Shown here: positions 34,469 through 49,400 of the stretch, piece after piece
Position numbering within the stretch: position 1 is the first letter of the stretch
How the letters are laid out: the number at the start of each line of letters is the position of its first letter
NCBI GenBank assembly: GCA_035236585.1
Contig: CP141132.1
Coordinates: 55,525,880-55,589,879, forward strand
DNA from: Warburgia ugandensis
Taxonomy: Eukaryota; Streptophyta; Magnoliopsida; Canellales; Canellaceae
Length of the DNA stretch: 64,000 nucleotides
Direction: 5' to 3'
Notes under the pieces: generated by a model
Database searches by the model: none
What the model was told of the DNA's origin: nothing
The model's input: the letters and a program-made list of their open reading frames with translations, nothing else
Translations under genes and position numbers: made by a program

Positions 34469-37400
34469 ATGGCTTTGTTTCTGAGACGGTTGGCAAAAGG
34501 TGCTCCCGCAGTATTCAGGAATGCATTTGGAGAACAACCCAAATGGAGCTTTGTCACCCGCTTTTCCCTGAGTGCAATCGCTGCTCTTTCTGGTGGAATT
34601 ACATACTACTATTGTCCCAACTTGGTAACTTCCGATTTTTTGTTTTTCATTTGGGTTCGTTGAAAATGAGGTTGAATGAAATGGGTTGTTTTGGTTCTGA
34701 AACATAAAATGTTACATCGGAAGAGGTCATCGATTCATTTTTCGTTTGAATGACTGCCATTGTCTCCGACGTATGTTTTGGTGTTAGGAATAATGGATTG
34801 GTTTGAATATGATCTCCTTTTCCTTATTCCTCTTTATATGTAGTTGTTTTCTGCGTATATTTTTATGTGTTTAATTTTTTTAGTTACTTATTTGAGAGGC
34901 TATTTTGTAGTTGTGTTTTAATATATATGTTTTCTCTGTTGACGGTTTGATTTGGGTTTATATAGAGGTTGTTAGATTGTAGGAATTCGGTTTGAAGTAA
35001 TCGATCGATTTAATCGTTGGATATAGGTTTTCTTGAAGTAGGCCTGCTTGTACGTGTATATGGTGGCGACTTGCGTGGATTGCAATGCTATCTTTCATCT
35101 GGGTCTGCTTTTTACTTTCGTGTGTAGACTGAAGTTTGGACATTACGTCTGATGAGCTTGACATACTTTTCTACTTCCCTCTTTGTTTCAAATTTCAGTA
35201 GGTCTGTCAGATTATAGTTTACGTGGGGTTTTTAAGCTATTTTTGGGGTTCTTTGAGAAGTCGCGTACTGGAAATTCCGTTTCAGACTAATTGCTTGCTT
35301 CTAGCATGAGGGACTTATTCTTCCGAAAATAATGGTTATGAATGATAGAAGTATCTCTGTATAGAGATAGTATTTTAGAACTCCCAGAGTCGATCCCTGA
35401 ATCAGCAGAGGCAAGCCAAGGGTTTTGTAATAGGTGTGCTGCCTTTTGTACTTCTGTTTAATATCTTATCCTTTACCTAAAAAATAAAAATACTGAATCA
35501 GCCAAGTCTGAGTCATTTGTTATCCTACTCAGTCAATCAAATGTTCCTTTATAAAATAGAGTAAATAAAAGTTCGCTATGTCAACAGCTAGGTGCCCTAT
35601 TGCCCTGCTTTACTGTGGGTTAGTTCTTTTCTGGTTTCACATTTCTAATCATGATTGGACAATCTGATCTGGATCTGGAAAAAATGTTTTACTGGATGGA
35701 ATGGATTCTCAATGTTAGAGTTACAGATCAGTTGTAGAATGAAAGCTACAATTCTAAATCCCAATTAGGAGTTACAATGTAGCTATTCCTTGTTAGTGTT
35801 GCATTGCTTTGTTTTCCTTGGAAATTGATGTACAAATAGTATGTATACTAGTGTTGAGTTGCTCTATTTTGGCTTGGAAATGGTTGTATTACAGCATGGT
35901 AGTGTTTGTACAGCAGTTGGTACTACCAGACTACCCAATTCAAAGAATTGATAGTTTCATACTATCAACAATTTGAAGTATTTAATAAATATTTTCCTCT
36001 TTCTGAATGAAGGAAAGCTCCAAATTTCAGAAGAAGAAAGAAAAAAATGTCCAAATTAGGACTGCTATCCTGGCTGTCGCTGACACCTTGTCGGAGAGGA
36101 AATTTTGCTCAACCACATTCTTACCTTCAGTGGTTTGAACATCTTCCCATGTGCCATCTTTTTCTAGGACAACAGTCTCTTCTTCCAAGGCTTCAATTGG
36201 CCTGTCAATGGTGATGGCTTCAACAATTGAAGGACTCTCTGTATGCATCTCTTGTGCATTTTACCTCATATGCCTACATCTAGTATGGGTTCTCTAGCAG
36301 TAGAGGGACTATAAAATTGTCAGGAAGCAGAAAAGATGAGACTGGGACAGATTCAATTTGAGTAGATTATGCATCTGAAGTAGACATAGACAGCATGCGC
36401 CAATCTTATGATGATCGTGGAGGATAAAAAAGTTGATCTTCATTAAACCACACATTAGGATCAACTGGGAGGCTAAAGAGCAACATGGGCAGCATAGGTA
36501 TTTCATGCTGTATCCAAGGAGATGCATCTGACAACCTTAGATGACAGCTTTCCTGACCATGGTTGATATGGACATAGTAGATGTGTCCCAACACTAAAGG
36601 CATGCATAATTAGGAAGCCACCAAATAGCAAAGAGGATAGAGCTGTCCTAGGACTGAAAACGACAGAGGTTAATATGCACAAATGTGTGAGAACTCCCCT
36701 TCATAGATGCCAAGGAACCCTTGGGTTAAACTGCTGATGATATTTGAAGGTGTTTGTCTTCAGCAATCAATATGTCTGATGCTTATTGGTATTAGGTGTT
36801 AAAGTGAGAGAAATCTAAAAAAGAAAGGACAGCCCCGGTGCATGAAGCTCCTGCCTATGCGGGGTCCGGGGAAGGGTGGACCACAGGGGCCTATAGTACG
36901 CAGCCTTACCTTGTATTTTTACAAGAGGCTGTTTCCTCGCCTTGAACCCATGACCTCAAGGTCACATGACGACAACTTTTACAGTTGCGCCATGGCTCCC
37001 CTTCAAAGAAAACCAAAACAACATCAAATTTATGTTTGGACAGATAGATCTAGGTATAATGAGTAAAATCCAAAATAACATATTTATGTTTTGACAAGTA
37101 CATCTAGGTATAATGAGTACAATCATCCACTCAAATAACATAAAATGCGGATCAAGAGTACAGACTAAGTTGACAAAAAGCCCCACATCAGAATATACAT
37201 TGTAGTTTGAAAAGAAGTAAAATTCATTATGGAAACTAAATGGAAGTTGAACATGTTTACAAGTTCACTAGTATAAATTAAGAACTCTCGAAGCTTATTA
37301 TTGAAAACAAAACTATGGGAAAACTGAAAAGAATGCAAAGATTTACTTTTGGTAGCCTAATCATTGATGCTAGATGAATAGTGGATGTGGCTGAAGCCAA

Positions 37401-40400
37401 GCAGGTAGCAACTCTAGGTTCTGATGAGGAGGATCTGAAAAGCATGTGTTTTAAAGTGATAGTGATATGCCAATGGACTTCTTAAACAAGAAGTTTCTTT
37501 GACAGCAATTGCTTTGAAGAACATATGGAGTAGAAAGAAAGTAACAAGAAAATAATGAGGTGAATAGAGAAACAGTAATTAGTTTGCATTCTTGACTCAA
37601 TACAAGGTCAGGGACAAGTGAGGACAAAAGAAGAAATAGAAAAAATACAAATATGAGTGAGATGTTAGGTGGATCCCTGACCTTTGACAATACTTGAAGA
37701 ACCATAGGAAGATAGCCCTTTTGTCCTCAATCAATTGATGGGTGGCAATTGAATCAACCACCCAGAGCAGCAGATAAAGACCTATATAGTCACAGGCGCA
37801 AGGCGCACCCAGGCGCAAGGGGTGTGCCTTGCGCCCAGAGGGACTAGGCGTGCCTAGTCGCGCACCTAAGCATCAAGGCACAAAAATAAGAATTTTAAAT
37901 ATTTAAAAAAAGAAAAAAATCTGAAAAAATCTGAAAATTTGTAAAAAAAATCTAAAAATATTAAAAAGCATAGAAATATAAAGATATAAATAAATACTTG
38001 TTAACAATACAATAACAAGCCAACAACCTAAGGACGAAGGAGTAAGGAGCTTAAGGTTAAATCAAATAATCAATCATATAGTTATATACATAGAAGTAAG
38101 TTGAGTCTTGAGAAACATACAAATACAATAAACAATAAAATAAGGAGTAGCAGCCAGGGAGGGATTACTCCCTCAATCTGCTGTGGTCTCATCATCATTG
38201 CCATCCTCTTGTAAATCTAGGAACAATAAACAATAGTTTTGTAAATAAAGTAAAGCAAATGTTAAAGTTAACTATTAAGACTTAAGAGCTATTTTCCTGC
38301 ACCTTTTCTTCCTCATCAGGAAGATCAAGACCATCATCAGAATCATCTCCTTGAGAGATGTTGACATCTTCCTCCTCCCCAGTCTTCTCATCGCCCTGCT
38401 CTTCTCCAATATCCTCATCTGGTTCTTGATGAGCATGAGCTTGAGATTGAGAAATTTGGCTCCCCCTCTGCCCCCTCGCTCACCTCTAGTATTGCCTAGT
38501 AGATTGAGCATTGTGTTCACTTGATCCTTCAGCAAGCTCAACATCTAACTAGGTGAGGTCATCACCTTGATGCACCAGATCATCTCCAGCATCTTCTGGA
38601 ATAATCCATTCATCACTTTCGTCGACTTCTCTTAACAGAATAGGATCTGTATACGTTTGCATTTTCAAACGATCCTCATGTTGACAACGAAGGCGCTGAT
38701 TGTATTGAACGAATACTAGATCGTTCAATTTCTTAGCGTGCAACCTATTCCTCTTCTTAGTGTGGATCTGAAAAAGAAGAAGAAAGAAGTAAATATAAAT
38801 TTAGAATACAATGAATGCTATACTAAATTACTAATAGCTAATTACTAGTACTGTACTACATTTTAATATCTAAGTAGCTTACATTCTTGAAGACACTCCA
38901 GTTGCACTTGCAAGGAGATGCACTGCATATCTGGGAGAGGACCTTAATGGTGAATATTTGAAGCTGTGGGACTTCAGCCCCAAAGGTAATCCACCACTTA
39001 CCTACATTTTGGAAAAAAATTAAAGTTAAAACAATAAATAAAACTTAAAACATAGGATAACATAAAATACTTACATGGGGCTAGGGTTTTTCTTTTGCGT
39101 ATTGGCTGGTCATTGCTAAACAAGCCTCTAGCATGTCTATAAAGAGATATCTGATCTATCACCATGTCAACCTCATCTCCATCATATAACCTACTAATGG
39201 CATGCATTAGACCATTCTTGATATCACCATTACGCTCAATTTCATAATAGATGGACGGGTTGAGGTAATATCCCGCTGCATGCAAAGGCTGGTGAAGCTG
39301 AGAACTCCATCTACTGCTGATAATCCCCCAAACATGAGTGGCCTGGCGCTCATCCCCTACTAGATTGGCTTGAATCTTGGCTTTGGCCCTGACTATAGCC
39401 TTAAAGATGTATCCCATCGTTGGCTTCTCCTCACTATCTACCACCCTCAACATCTCTACGAGTAGAGCCATAATCTTCAAACAGAATAGGATTGTGGTTC
39501 CAGAAGCTGGTGTGCTATACAATCTTTTCAGCTCTTTTACCCTTAGGCCTTTTTGGCCATTTACTATTCATCCACTATGAATAGTGGAACATTGCCCTCA
39601 GCTCTGTCTTGAAATTGTGGATGCTCTCTAGGCTCAAGAAGTTGGTGGCAAAGTGCGTCACTGCAGGTTTGACCAAATCCCTTTTTTTTGTAAACCTCCT
39701 CATAAGATGAAGGACATGTGTGTGACTATATATAAAAACCGTCAACGCCCTAGCTTCTGCCACAGTTTTCTTCACAATTGGTAATTTCTCTATGTTCTCC
39801 AATATCAAATCAATGCAGTGAGCTACATAGGGGGTCCAATATAAATGCGACCTCCTCACCATCAACTCCCTTCCCGCAGCAACGTAGTTGGAGGCATTGT
39901 CAGTTATGACCTAAAATACAAAAAAGGTCAAATTATATAAGATGAACTTGCAGTATTTGCTTATAAGCAATTTAAAATACTTAACAAATTATAGATATAA
40001 ATTTAGACTATTACTTGAACCACATTGTTCTCTCCAACTTCATCAATCACCTCCATTAACATGTCAAGTATTAGGCTTGCACTCTTGACATGTGCAGACC
40101 CATCAATAGATTTCAAAAATACTATCCTAGTTGGACAGTTCACCAAAAAGTTGACAAGGGTGCGACCCTTGCCATCGGTCCACTAATCTAACATGATGGA
40201 GCACCCATACCTATAAAGGAATAATACCATGGAGCACTCTTGTTGTTAGTATCAGTGTCACCTTAAGACTTAAAAATAATATACAAGGTGGCAACAAAGG
40301 ACACTGAACACATACCTCATCCGATCACCTCTACGCTGATCTATGTACTCTTTTGTCTCCTTTACTTGCTTCTGAAGAAAATTCACCCTCAACTCGTGAT

Positions 40401-43400
40401 ACAAGGGTGCCTTGAAACCTTAGGCACATAAGATTATACGATATAAGATTAGGTAAAAGGCTAAACAAATATATAACTATTTATTATAAAAAATATAAGA
40501 TATATACCTAAACTATGTTGCGCAACTGCCTCTAACATGGTCTGAAATGAACGATTACGAGTAGCATTGAATGCAATGCTATGTTCATAGAACCAAGAGG
40601 CGATATAATTGCATGCTCTTGTTCTAAGCTCTTTCTTGTATGCTCGATTCATTGTCGTCTATTGCTGCATGGGTGCTTTTCCCTTACCCTTAGTCTGGGC
40701 CTTAGGGTTGGGAGCAAAGAGATAATCAATAGGCCCTTTCGTTTGTTATGCGGGAATCTTATGCCTCTTATCCCCTCCAATAGAAATACTAGCAGACCTG
40801 GTGCTATCAATCTCTTGCACATCCTCTTCCTCCTCCTCATCATCATTCAAGCCAAACAAATTTTTTGTCTCTTCCATCTCCCTTGTTATTCTCTCTCTAG
40901 TCTCTCTCTTCTTCTTTGTTTCATTCATATAATCTAAATTTTTTTAGATATTTCAAGAGTGACTAGAGAGCATTTCTTGGCATTCCTATGCCCACCTGTC
41001 AAATGTTGCTTTAATCTAAAAATTCCTCCACTATATCTATTCCCGCATAGCTTGCACCATACCAAATTTTTATCATTTGGATCCCGTGCCTCTGCATATT
41101 CTCACCCTGGATCCATTACTCTAGAAGAAGTATTGGTGGAGCTCCTTGATGATGATATATTGTAGACTTGATGTATCAATAGGAATACATGAAACTATTG
41201 AAGACTTTAGAGTGGAATGGAAAGTGGAATTAAATCAAGCAATCAGAGATTTAAAAGAGAAAACCTGCAAACAAATGGAACAAAAAAATTAACAACAAAA
41301 TAAAATAATTAACAGTACAAAATAAAAAATACTGTTGTTAGTGAAAAAAAAAAAAGAAGTAAGAAAAAACATCAAAACATTATATTGATAAGTTGTTTTT
41401 AGCATTCCTAGTATCATCCTATGATGACACTTACACATTTGTTACAAAGATGGAAAAAATAAAAAACCCTTACTGTTTTTTATTGGTTTCTGTAAAAAAA
41501 AGAAAGAAAAAGACAGTAAAAAAAAAAGTCAATTAAGCTCATGGGTCAATCGTTTTTAGCATTATGATGGTGAGGATATGTGCTTAAAAAAATGAAAAAA
41601 ATAAGGATGTGATGCATTTATCATTTTTGGGTAAAAAATTCCAGAAAACTACAAATTTACTGCATAATACACTAAATCATTGAAAACGGATGGAAAGAAT
41701 GAAATGGAGTTTTCGTTTTTACCTTTAGAGTATACATATGTTGAGTTTTCAAAGAAAAAAGAAGCATTATGCAAAAAAAATGAAAAAACGATACTGGTTT
41801 TACCGTTTTTTTTACATAAAAATGAAAAAAAAAAACAATGAAAGTAAATACTAAATACAAGTTACAATCTTACGATTCTTACCTCAATTACTTGGAGTTG
41901 GATGGAAGATCAAAGGTTTAGAAAGGAAGTAGTCGAGTGGGGAAAAAGAAGAATGAAAAAAAAAAAACCCCTGTAACTAGGGTTTTATTTTTAAGATTGT
42001 CGATGCGCCTGGAGATGGGGGCGCATTAGGCGCAAGGTGCAAGTCGCATCCAGGTGTGTGACTAGTCGTGACTAGTCGCGCTGCGACTTAACTCGCTGTG
42101 CCTGGGGTAAGTCGAGTCGCATGCTGTGCACCTACCTGCGCCTAGCGACTACATAGATAAAAATTATGGAGAGATCCATTTACTAATAAAAAGGCCCCCC
42201 ACAGGGAACCACTATGAACTTCAGTGATGGTAATACTTGACCAAAGTATGATTGGAACTTCCGTTATTTGGGTAGTTTACTTGATATTGTAGGGGATAGA
42301 ACGTTAGGAAATACCAGTTTCAGGCTCTCAAGAATACTGAGGAGCCGCTTGGCCTCAAATATACTGAGAAGCTACTAGACCATAAGTTAGAGTGGATGGG
42401 CTGGGTTGATTACCTGGATGAGGGTCATCACTGGCCAGTCCAGGTTGGTTGGTCTTTAGGATCCTATGGCTGATGCTGGTGAGCGCTATGACATCTACCT
42501 TTGGCTGCAACCACATTGTTAGCCACTGTTATGGAACCAAGAAGGTGACAAACTAGCAGTTAGATAACCTTAGGCATATCCCTGGACGAGAGAGAAGTTC
42601 CTGGCTTCTTAAACATTGGAGGAAAGAAATGCACCATATTACGTGCGGATTGGAGAATGAGGGAGGCCCTAGTAGAGTGAGCATTGGCATTCTGCAGACA
42701 TAGCAGTCATGATCAAGGCCGTTGACAGTGTACAAACCTTGTTGCGTTCATCCAGTGGCTGTTTGATTGCAACAAACTGATAAAAATAGATTCTTCATCT
42801 TTAAAATGGTTTGAAAGTGGTATTTTTTTTTTTTTCTTTCTATGAATGGAACTTTCTTTCTTCCATTGCAATACATATGAGATTAGAGATGCCATCAATG
42901 GGGCAAATGATGCAATACCTACGGTTAGCATGAAGCCCAAAATGGCACAACCATATGATTGTTGACCGAGTTTTGAATTTTGTGCCATAGACTAGATCAA
43001 GGAGCTAAGAACATTTCAAATACTGACACTTCCTACCTGGTTCTGGTTCAGGAAAGGGTCAACGCAAGGTTCCCCCACTTGAAGCAATCTCTGGAGTTGC
43101 ACTTAACTGAAAGGGTCTGGAGAGAAAATAGGATTTCATACCAAACTCCAAATAGATACTATTGGGATCGGATGGCTCCTATAAGCTCTTGCCCTAAGAA
43201 CTGCACGTGCTTGATGCCCAGCACTGAGTTTCATAGTTTACAGTGCAATTGCTGAAGTAGCTGGTTTTCAAAGGACTTGATAGATCTTGTGGGTTGGAGA
43301 TTAAAATCTGAACTGAGAAGGAAAGGGAAGAGTGGAAGAAAGAAGGAAAATGAAACTATAGCTTTTGTTTTTGCGGAAGGTGAGAAAGAATTATATGTTG

Positions 43401-46400
43401 GAGAAGAAATTGAAGTACCTTAATTTGGATTGGGGCTGAGGTCAAGTTTGCTCTTTAGAGAGGGAAATCTGTTTGTAATACTGGAGTCCCATAAAGAGTG
43501 AAAGAGAGGAGGCAAGCAACCTCTCCTGCAGTGAGTAGAAAATCAATACTGTATCATAGGCATCAAATTAGAAGGTGTTTTATCTAAATCAAGAAAGAAG
43601 TTGAAAGGATAAATCGCTGCTATGCATTATAATATAATAGTTCTAGCAATGAAAATAACATATGGAAATGGTTCTCCCATCAGAAAGCCAATTTGGTGTC
43701 AGGGTGGTTAGACAGGTCTTCACTTTCTGACCTCCAAAGACGAAAGCTTAGAAATAATCTTGCTAGCTTTGCTGGTAAGAAGTTCTTCAATATCTGGCTT
43801 TCATTCTTCCAAATCAAGCTAAGGAACGTGTATTTAAATTTTAAAGCCTTAAGATGATTGCTATGTATTTCCTTCTCTCACAATTGTGATGTAATCATGG
43901 AAAACCATCAGGGTTAGGTATTTCATCCTTTTCAAGAAGAAAGATTAAAGAGTACCACTTCTATTTCATCCTCCGCAATGGAAATCTTTTTGGCATCCCC
44001 ATCCTGGAGAAATGAGGGCAGCTGTGGTGAGGTGTGCTAGTTCCCAAGCAAAGGTTGTGGGTTTGAGACTGCTCACACCTCCAACTTTCAGGGAAGAAAT
44101 AAAGGCTGCCTGCCAGACTCAAATCTAGTAATCATTTCTCAATAGAAGAAAACATGAGAACTAAGCAACAACTTCTTTGTGACGATCTGAATAGGAGTAA
44201 TTCATGTCTCTGAAATATTTATCTCAAAAAATGTGTATTAGCTTAAGACTGAATGTTCTAAAGTTGTGAGGTTTGAACATCAGACATTAGCCGCTTTTTC
44301 TCTGTCTTAGATCTGATGTAAGTTATACGACCCTTTGTTATGGTTCATTTCATTCTATTTTTCTTTCATAACTGACTAAGTTGAGCTGCTAAGGTATTGA
44401 CTGTATTTCGCAGGTTCATTTAGATCAACAAAGTGAAGACTCGACTGGAGGCATAGGTAATTTTTTCTTCTGCTTCCATTATTTATGCAAATCAGTATTT
44501 GACTAATGATAAGAAATATGCTGATCCAAGTAATATATCCAATAAAGCTAGCATTGTGGTTTTTGTTACTTTACAAGTTAAAGGGTCTTGTATTTCTTGA
44601 TGTGCTTCTGCTGTTGGCTGATCATTGGTTAAATAATTTATTTGATTGTGTTACCTTTTACTAGTGACATCAAGTGAATATTTATCAGGGACTTCTTGTA
44701 TCACGTCACTTGTGCTGATTGGCTCCTTTTTTTCTCAGTAAACGGAGTATGTGTGAGAAAATTCCGTAATGTTGCAGGAAAAATAGCTTTTAAGTGTATC
44801 TCATTTTTTATTCCTGGACTGTTTATTTGTTGGATTGGCGGTGTTAGTAGCTGTGTTGGTGTTTAGTTCACTATTTGTACCTATGAATCTTTTTGGTCTA
44901 CCTAATATATGATTCCATGACATGTTTTGAAATGAAACTCTTTCATTTTTGTGTCAAATAAGTTTTCTCACTGTTTCTTTCAAAAGAAAAAATGAAGTTT
45001 TTTCACTGTTAATTGTTCAATGTGTTTCAGTAATTTTTTTCCATTTTCAGCTCTTACTCCGGAGAAGTGGATTAAATTTGAGCTGCGAGATACTGCGAGG
45101 GTCAGTCACAACACAAAGCTATTCAGGTGAATCCAGTTTTCTGAAATTTTGTTTACTGAGATGTATTTGGAAAGGTGTTGCTAGTTTTTGTTCCATGTCA
45201 TTATGGTAATACAGGGTCCTGCCTCTTTTCCCTGTAAGTCATTTTATTTTGACATAGTTGTAGACGTTTGATTTTATAAGGCTACAGATGATGAACACAA
45301 TCTCAACACATGTCAGTTACTGCTTTTTTATATGCTGATTATTTCAGTGTAAGTGATGGAAAGTTCACCACTTGGAAATGATTGTTGTTGTCAGTAGGAT
45401 TTCATTATTAAGTACCCTGATTGAAGGATAAAATGGATAATTCTACTTAATTCTTTGAACATAAAATCATAAACTTGAAAGGCACACGAAAACAAATGAC
45501 CTAAAGATAGGAATTAAGATCGCTTACCTGTAGAATGAATATTAGAAAACCATGCTGTCTACTAGACAAAACAAATGCTGATAATGTTGTACAACACCAT
45601 GATATAAGGTGTTTTGCCTGATTTGTGCAGATAATTCCATCTGTTGTGAGGTTAGTTGCTCTTTCCTTTGCAACCATGTCTGGAACTATAAGGTCATTAT
45701 GTACTAGTCATCTTTTGTGTTTTGTTAATTTCTTATTGATGTCCAAGACTTGAAAGCTGAAAGTCACGAGAGAGCTTGAGTGGGATAATAGCTCATCGCC
45801 TCAATGAAACTCATTAGGGAGCATAGCATCATGATGTTGGATGTCAAATGGGGCATTCTGTCATTTCAAGAGTGTCTAATGTCTTTGAACCTTTTCTTGC
45901 TAAGCTATACATAAGTCAGGTGGTCTAAAGGCTAGAGATCACTAGAGTTGGCTTTTCTACGTGAAAGTGGGATACTTCCTTCTGGCAAGTGAGATGAGAA
46001 AAGACATTGATTACAAAATGATGGATATCGCCTAAAATGTTTGGAAGTCCTCTACCTTGTGAATCTGTCATCTTATTACCCTATAAAATGATTTTTTATG
46101 ACTGAGTACAATATTGATATCTCTTTCCAAATCCCTAATCAATTCATATAAACTAAATATGATATCTTACACATATTCACAAACCATCTAATTCCATTGG
46201 AAAACCCTTCTATTGTCAAATTGCATCCTTGTCTCGAAGTAGTCTTCATTTGATCTTTTTCTACCGTGTAGGAACTGGATAGGCAGTCACAATCTGTCCT
46301 TTATTCTTCCTGAAGGCCCCTTCCAGAACTTAACACAAGATTTATTCATTTTGTATGGATTTTTGAAGTTGCTCTCTATCAAGAAATGACAATGCCTTCG

Positions 46401-49400
46401 TAGGCCCCTTTGGAACTTCCTCATGAATTTATCTTGAATTGGAATCTTTTGGCTCAACTTTATCCCAATTTTGCGAACTTCATGTTAAAATCACATCCTA
46501 ATTCCTTTGTAAGTCCTTTTAAAACTTGATTGATACTAATCAAAATAATATAGTAAGATATTAGAATCACTACCATTGTGGTGCCTGAAACATCTTCCAC
46601 TTGGTCCTGTGGTAGACAGTTTAAGGAAATGAATTAAGTAGTTGCTTTTTGGAATAAATAATTTTCTGTGTATAGTAAATCAAAAAATTTCTTCACTTGA
46701 GTATTTACTGTAGTGTGATTGTAGGTCCTATCCTTGAGATGCGGTAGTTTTTCATGATAAATTAATGGTCAACCTTGTTTCCTTGGGTTCTCTATATCCC
46801 TGAGTTTGAATAATTATTTTTTCCTGGCTTGCTGAAGTGCTTGAAATATTCACTTGTATAAATTATCTGCTCATTACGGAATTTTCTCACAATGTGATTA
46901 ACTTTTCACAAAATGCCAGGTTTGTGTTTGATCCTTCTTCCAGGTTGGGCCTTCATGTTGCTTCATGCATTCTTACAAGGTATGTTTGGGCCCAAGATGT
47001 TTCCTCCTTGCTTGTTTATTGAGTCAGACAATTTTGGAATTTGCTAGTATGGGTAGACTGGGAGATCCCTTGAGGTAGAGGTAGTTATGAATGTTATCGG
47101 TCATCAGAAACTTTGCTTTAATGTATGCCATTTACCTTTCTCCTAACACCATGATAATTACAGGGCTCCACTAGGGAAATATGCTGAAGGAGAAACGAAA
47201 TATGTCATTCGCCCGTAAGAAATTCTTTCAAATAATCCTTGCATGCTTGATCTGAAGCCTGAAGTGAATTCTTCCATGTCCTTGATTTGCATCTCCATCA
47301 CTTATGTTGTTCACTAAATGTGACCAATGTAGTAATGCACTCTGAATATAGTGGGCAAAGGCTCAGAGCAATGTGTTTACATTGTTCATCAATTGTGCCC
47401 CAATGCAGTTAATGTACTTGTCAAGGCAATGTGTTTATCTTGTTTATATATATATATATAGACTCTGAAATCATGCAGAAATTTTGTATGAAAAAATGAT
47501 GGTATTGGTAGCTTTACATTGTCTTGAGATCTTCGATATCAATTCATAGCATTTATCAGCTTTTCATTCCTTGTGGGACTGTCACAATCTTTTCAAGTTC
47601 CCTTGGATCTTAAGTCTCTGCACAGTTGACCTTGGCAACCTAAGGAGTGGAAGGACAATATGGTTAAAGTCTTAATGATACACATAAAGCCCTAACCTAA
47701 TGGTGAGAAAATTCAGGCTTTTCAAGGGAGATGGCGATTTAGGACATGAAGACAGGTGGAAGTTGGTGAGGACAATTTGCATAAAACAATTTCATTCTGA
47801 TGGGATTAGATAAAGGTCTCTGGCGCTTGGTGTGAGACCAAATCTATTTTTGCAGGCATTTGTGAGCCACATTTACCTAATGCCATAGTAATGAAAGGTA
47901 ATGTGTTCAAGTTCATGTTCTGTCAAACCTAAATGTGAGGCCCGTGAGACTTAATTTGGTAGCCATTGGACGGCCATATTACATTTGAAATTCTAATTTT
48001 TGGAGAAACGGTTGTCAGTGAATATGATAGGACAGCAGGCTGGATTATTAGATAGGCGGCTGGAGTTGTTCATGGCCAAAGTTCCAAATGATATGTCCCA
48101 TCTCTAGACTCAACTTGTTCCTTGAAAGTGGGCTGGATTTTGCCCAGAAATCAAAACTCATGTTAACTCTTCATTAGTGGGCTGAATCTCTCATGCAATG
48201 GGCTGGATCTCCATCCCTTAGAATTTTTTCTCCAAGAAATTCACCAAGTAGCCCTTGAATTGTCTCTGAAGCTGAATTGAAATTTATAGGACCAAAACAT
48301 CCTTGAATGTGTTGAGTAGAAGCTGCCTTGAATTTTCTCAGATGCCAGCTAGGCAATGACTTTGCCCAAAGTCTTCCCTGAAAATGAAGAAGCTATTGGT
48401 TAGACATGTCTCAGAAGCTGATTTGCAACAATCAGAGGCAAACACCCTAGGAAGACCATTGATAGCATGCTTGATAATGCTCAGAAGGTGGCTGTCAGAT
48501 GCCTTAACACATTTTCCATTGAGAGTTGCCATGCCAGCATCTTGAGGATGCTCAGTAGAGGGTTTGAAATTAATAGAGCTAGCATACTACAGATATGCAC
48601 ATGGAAGCACGCCTGAATGCTCACAGTAGTCAGGTACATGGTCATTTTCTTTAATTTTCTTGTTTCTGAATCAACTGGCTGGATGGGAAGCCTACTTAAT
48701 GTGCTGAGACTTGGAAAATTTGTTTTACTCTTGTGACTCTTTTGAACTCAAGATGCTTTGGTTGATCCATTTGATCTAAACAATATCTAATGATCCTTTC
48801 ACATGCTCCAACTTCATAGATCAACTTTTTGTTATCATCAAAACAAAAAAGGCTTGGGCTTACAATAAAGCCTTAAAGTACTGGAAATCGTAAAGAATAA
48901 ATGAACCATATAAGCAACAAAACACATATAGGCTCATGGTACATTGGTTCATTAAAAATAAAGGGTTGTGCAAGACCTTATGGACTTCTATCCTGCTTTT
49001 CATACCTGTGCAGTGGGGGAAAAATCCATTCTAATCCAATATATTTATTAAGAGCTATCTTTGGTCCTTGGATGCTAGACACCTTTAACATTGTTAACCT
49101 AAATGCATTGCAAATGACATTTTAGATCTACATCTCCAGAACTATTTTCCATAATTGCATGCTCATGCTAACAAGATTTGATGTTGTTTGCTTAATGAAA
49201 ACAAGTCTTATTCTTGAGCCTCTATTGTGCATCATGAATGTTATATTTTTGTGGCTTGATTCATGGAAGTTTTATGCTTGCAAATGAATATGCATTTGTA
49301 TATTAGTTTGTAAGGAAGAAATGAAAATCTTCAGCTTTTTAAAACTACGGCAACCCAAACATGACATGAATTGAAAACAGACATTCCCTCAAGCTAGGGC

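Noticed and set aside
42980-43255. 91-codon frame in intron 1
   Set aside because: No family resemblance, overlapping open frame on the other strand, and inside an intron.
43990-44110. Extra tRNA-derived SINE
   Set aside because: One B-box-like word is present, but there is no clear A box, tail or flanking duplication.
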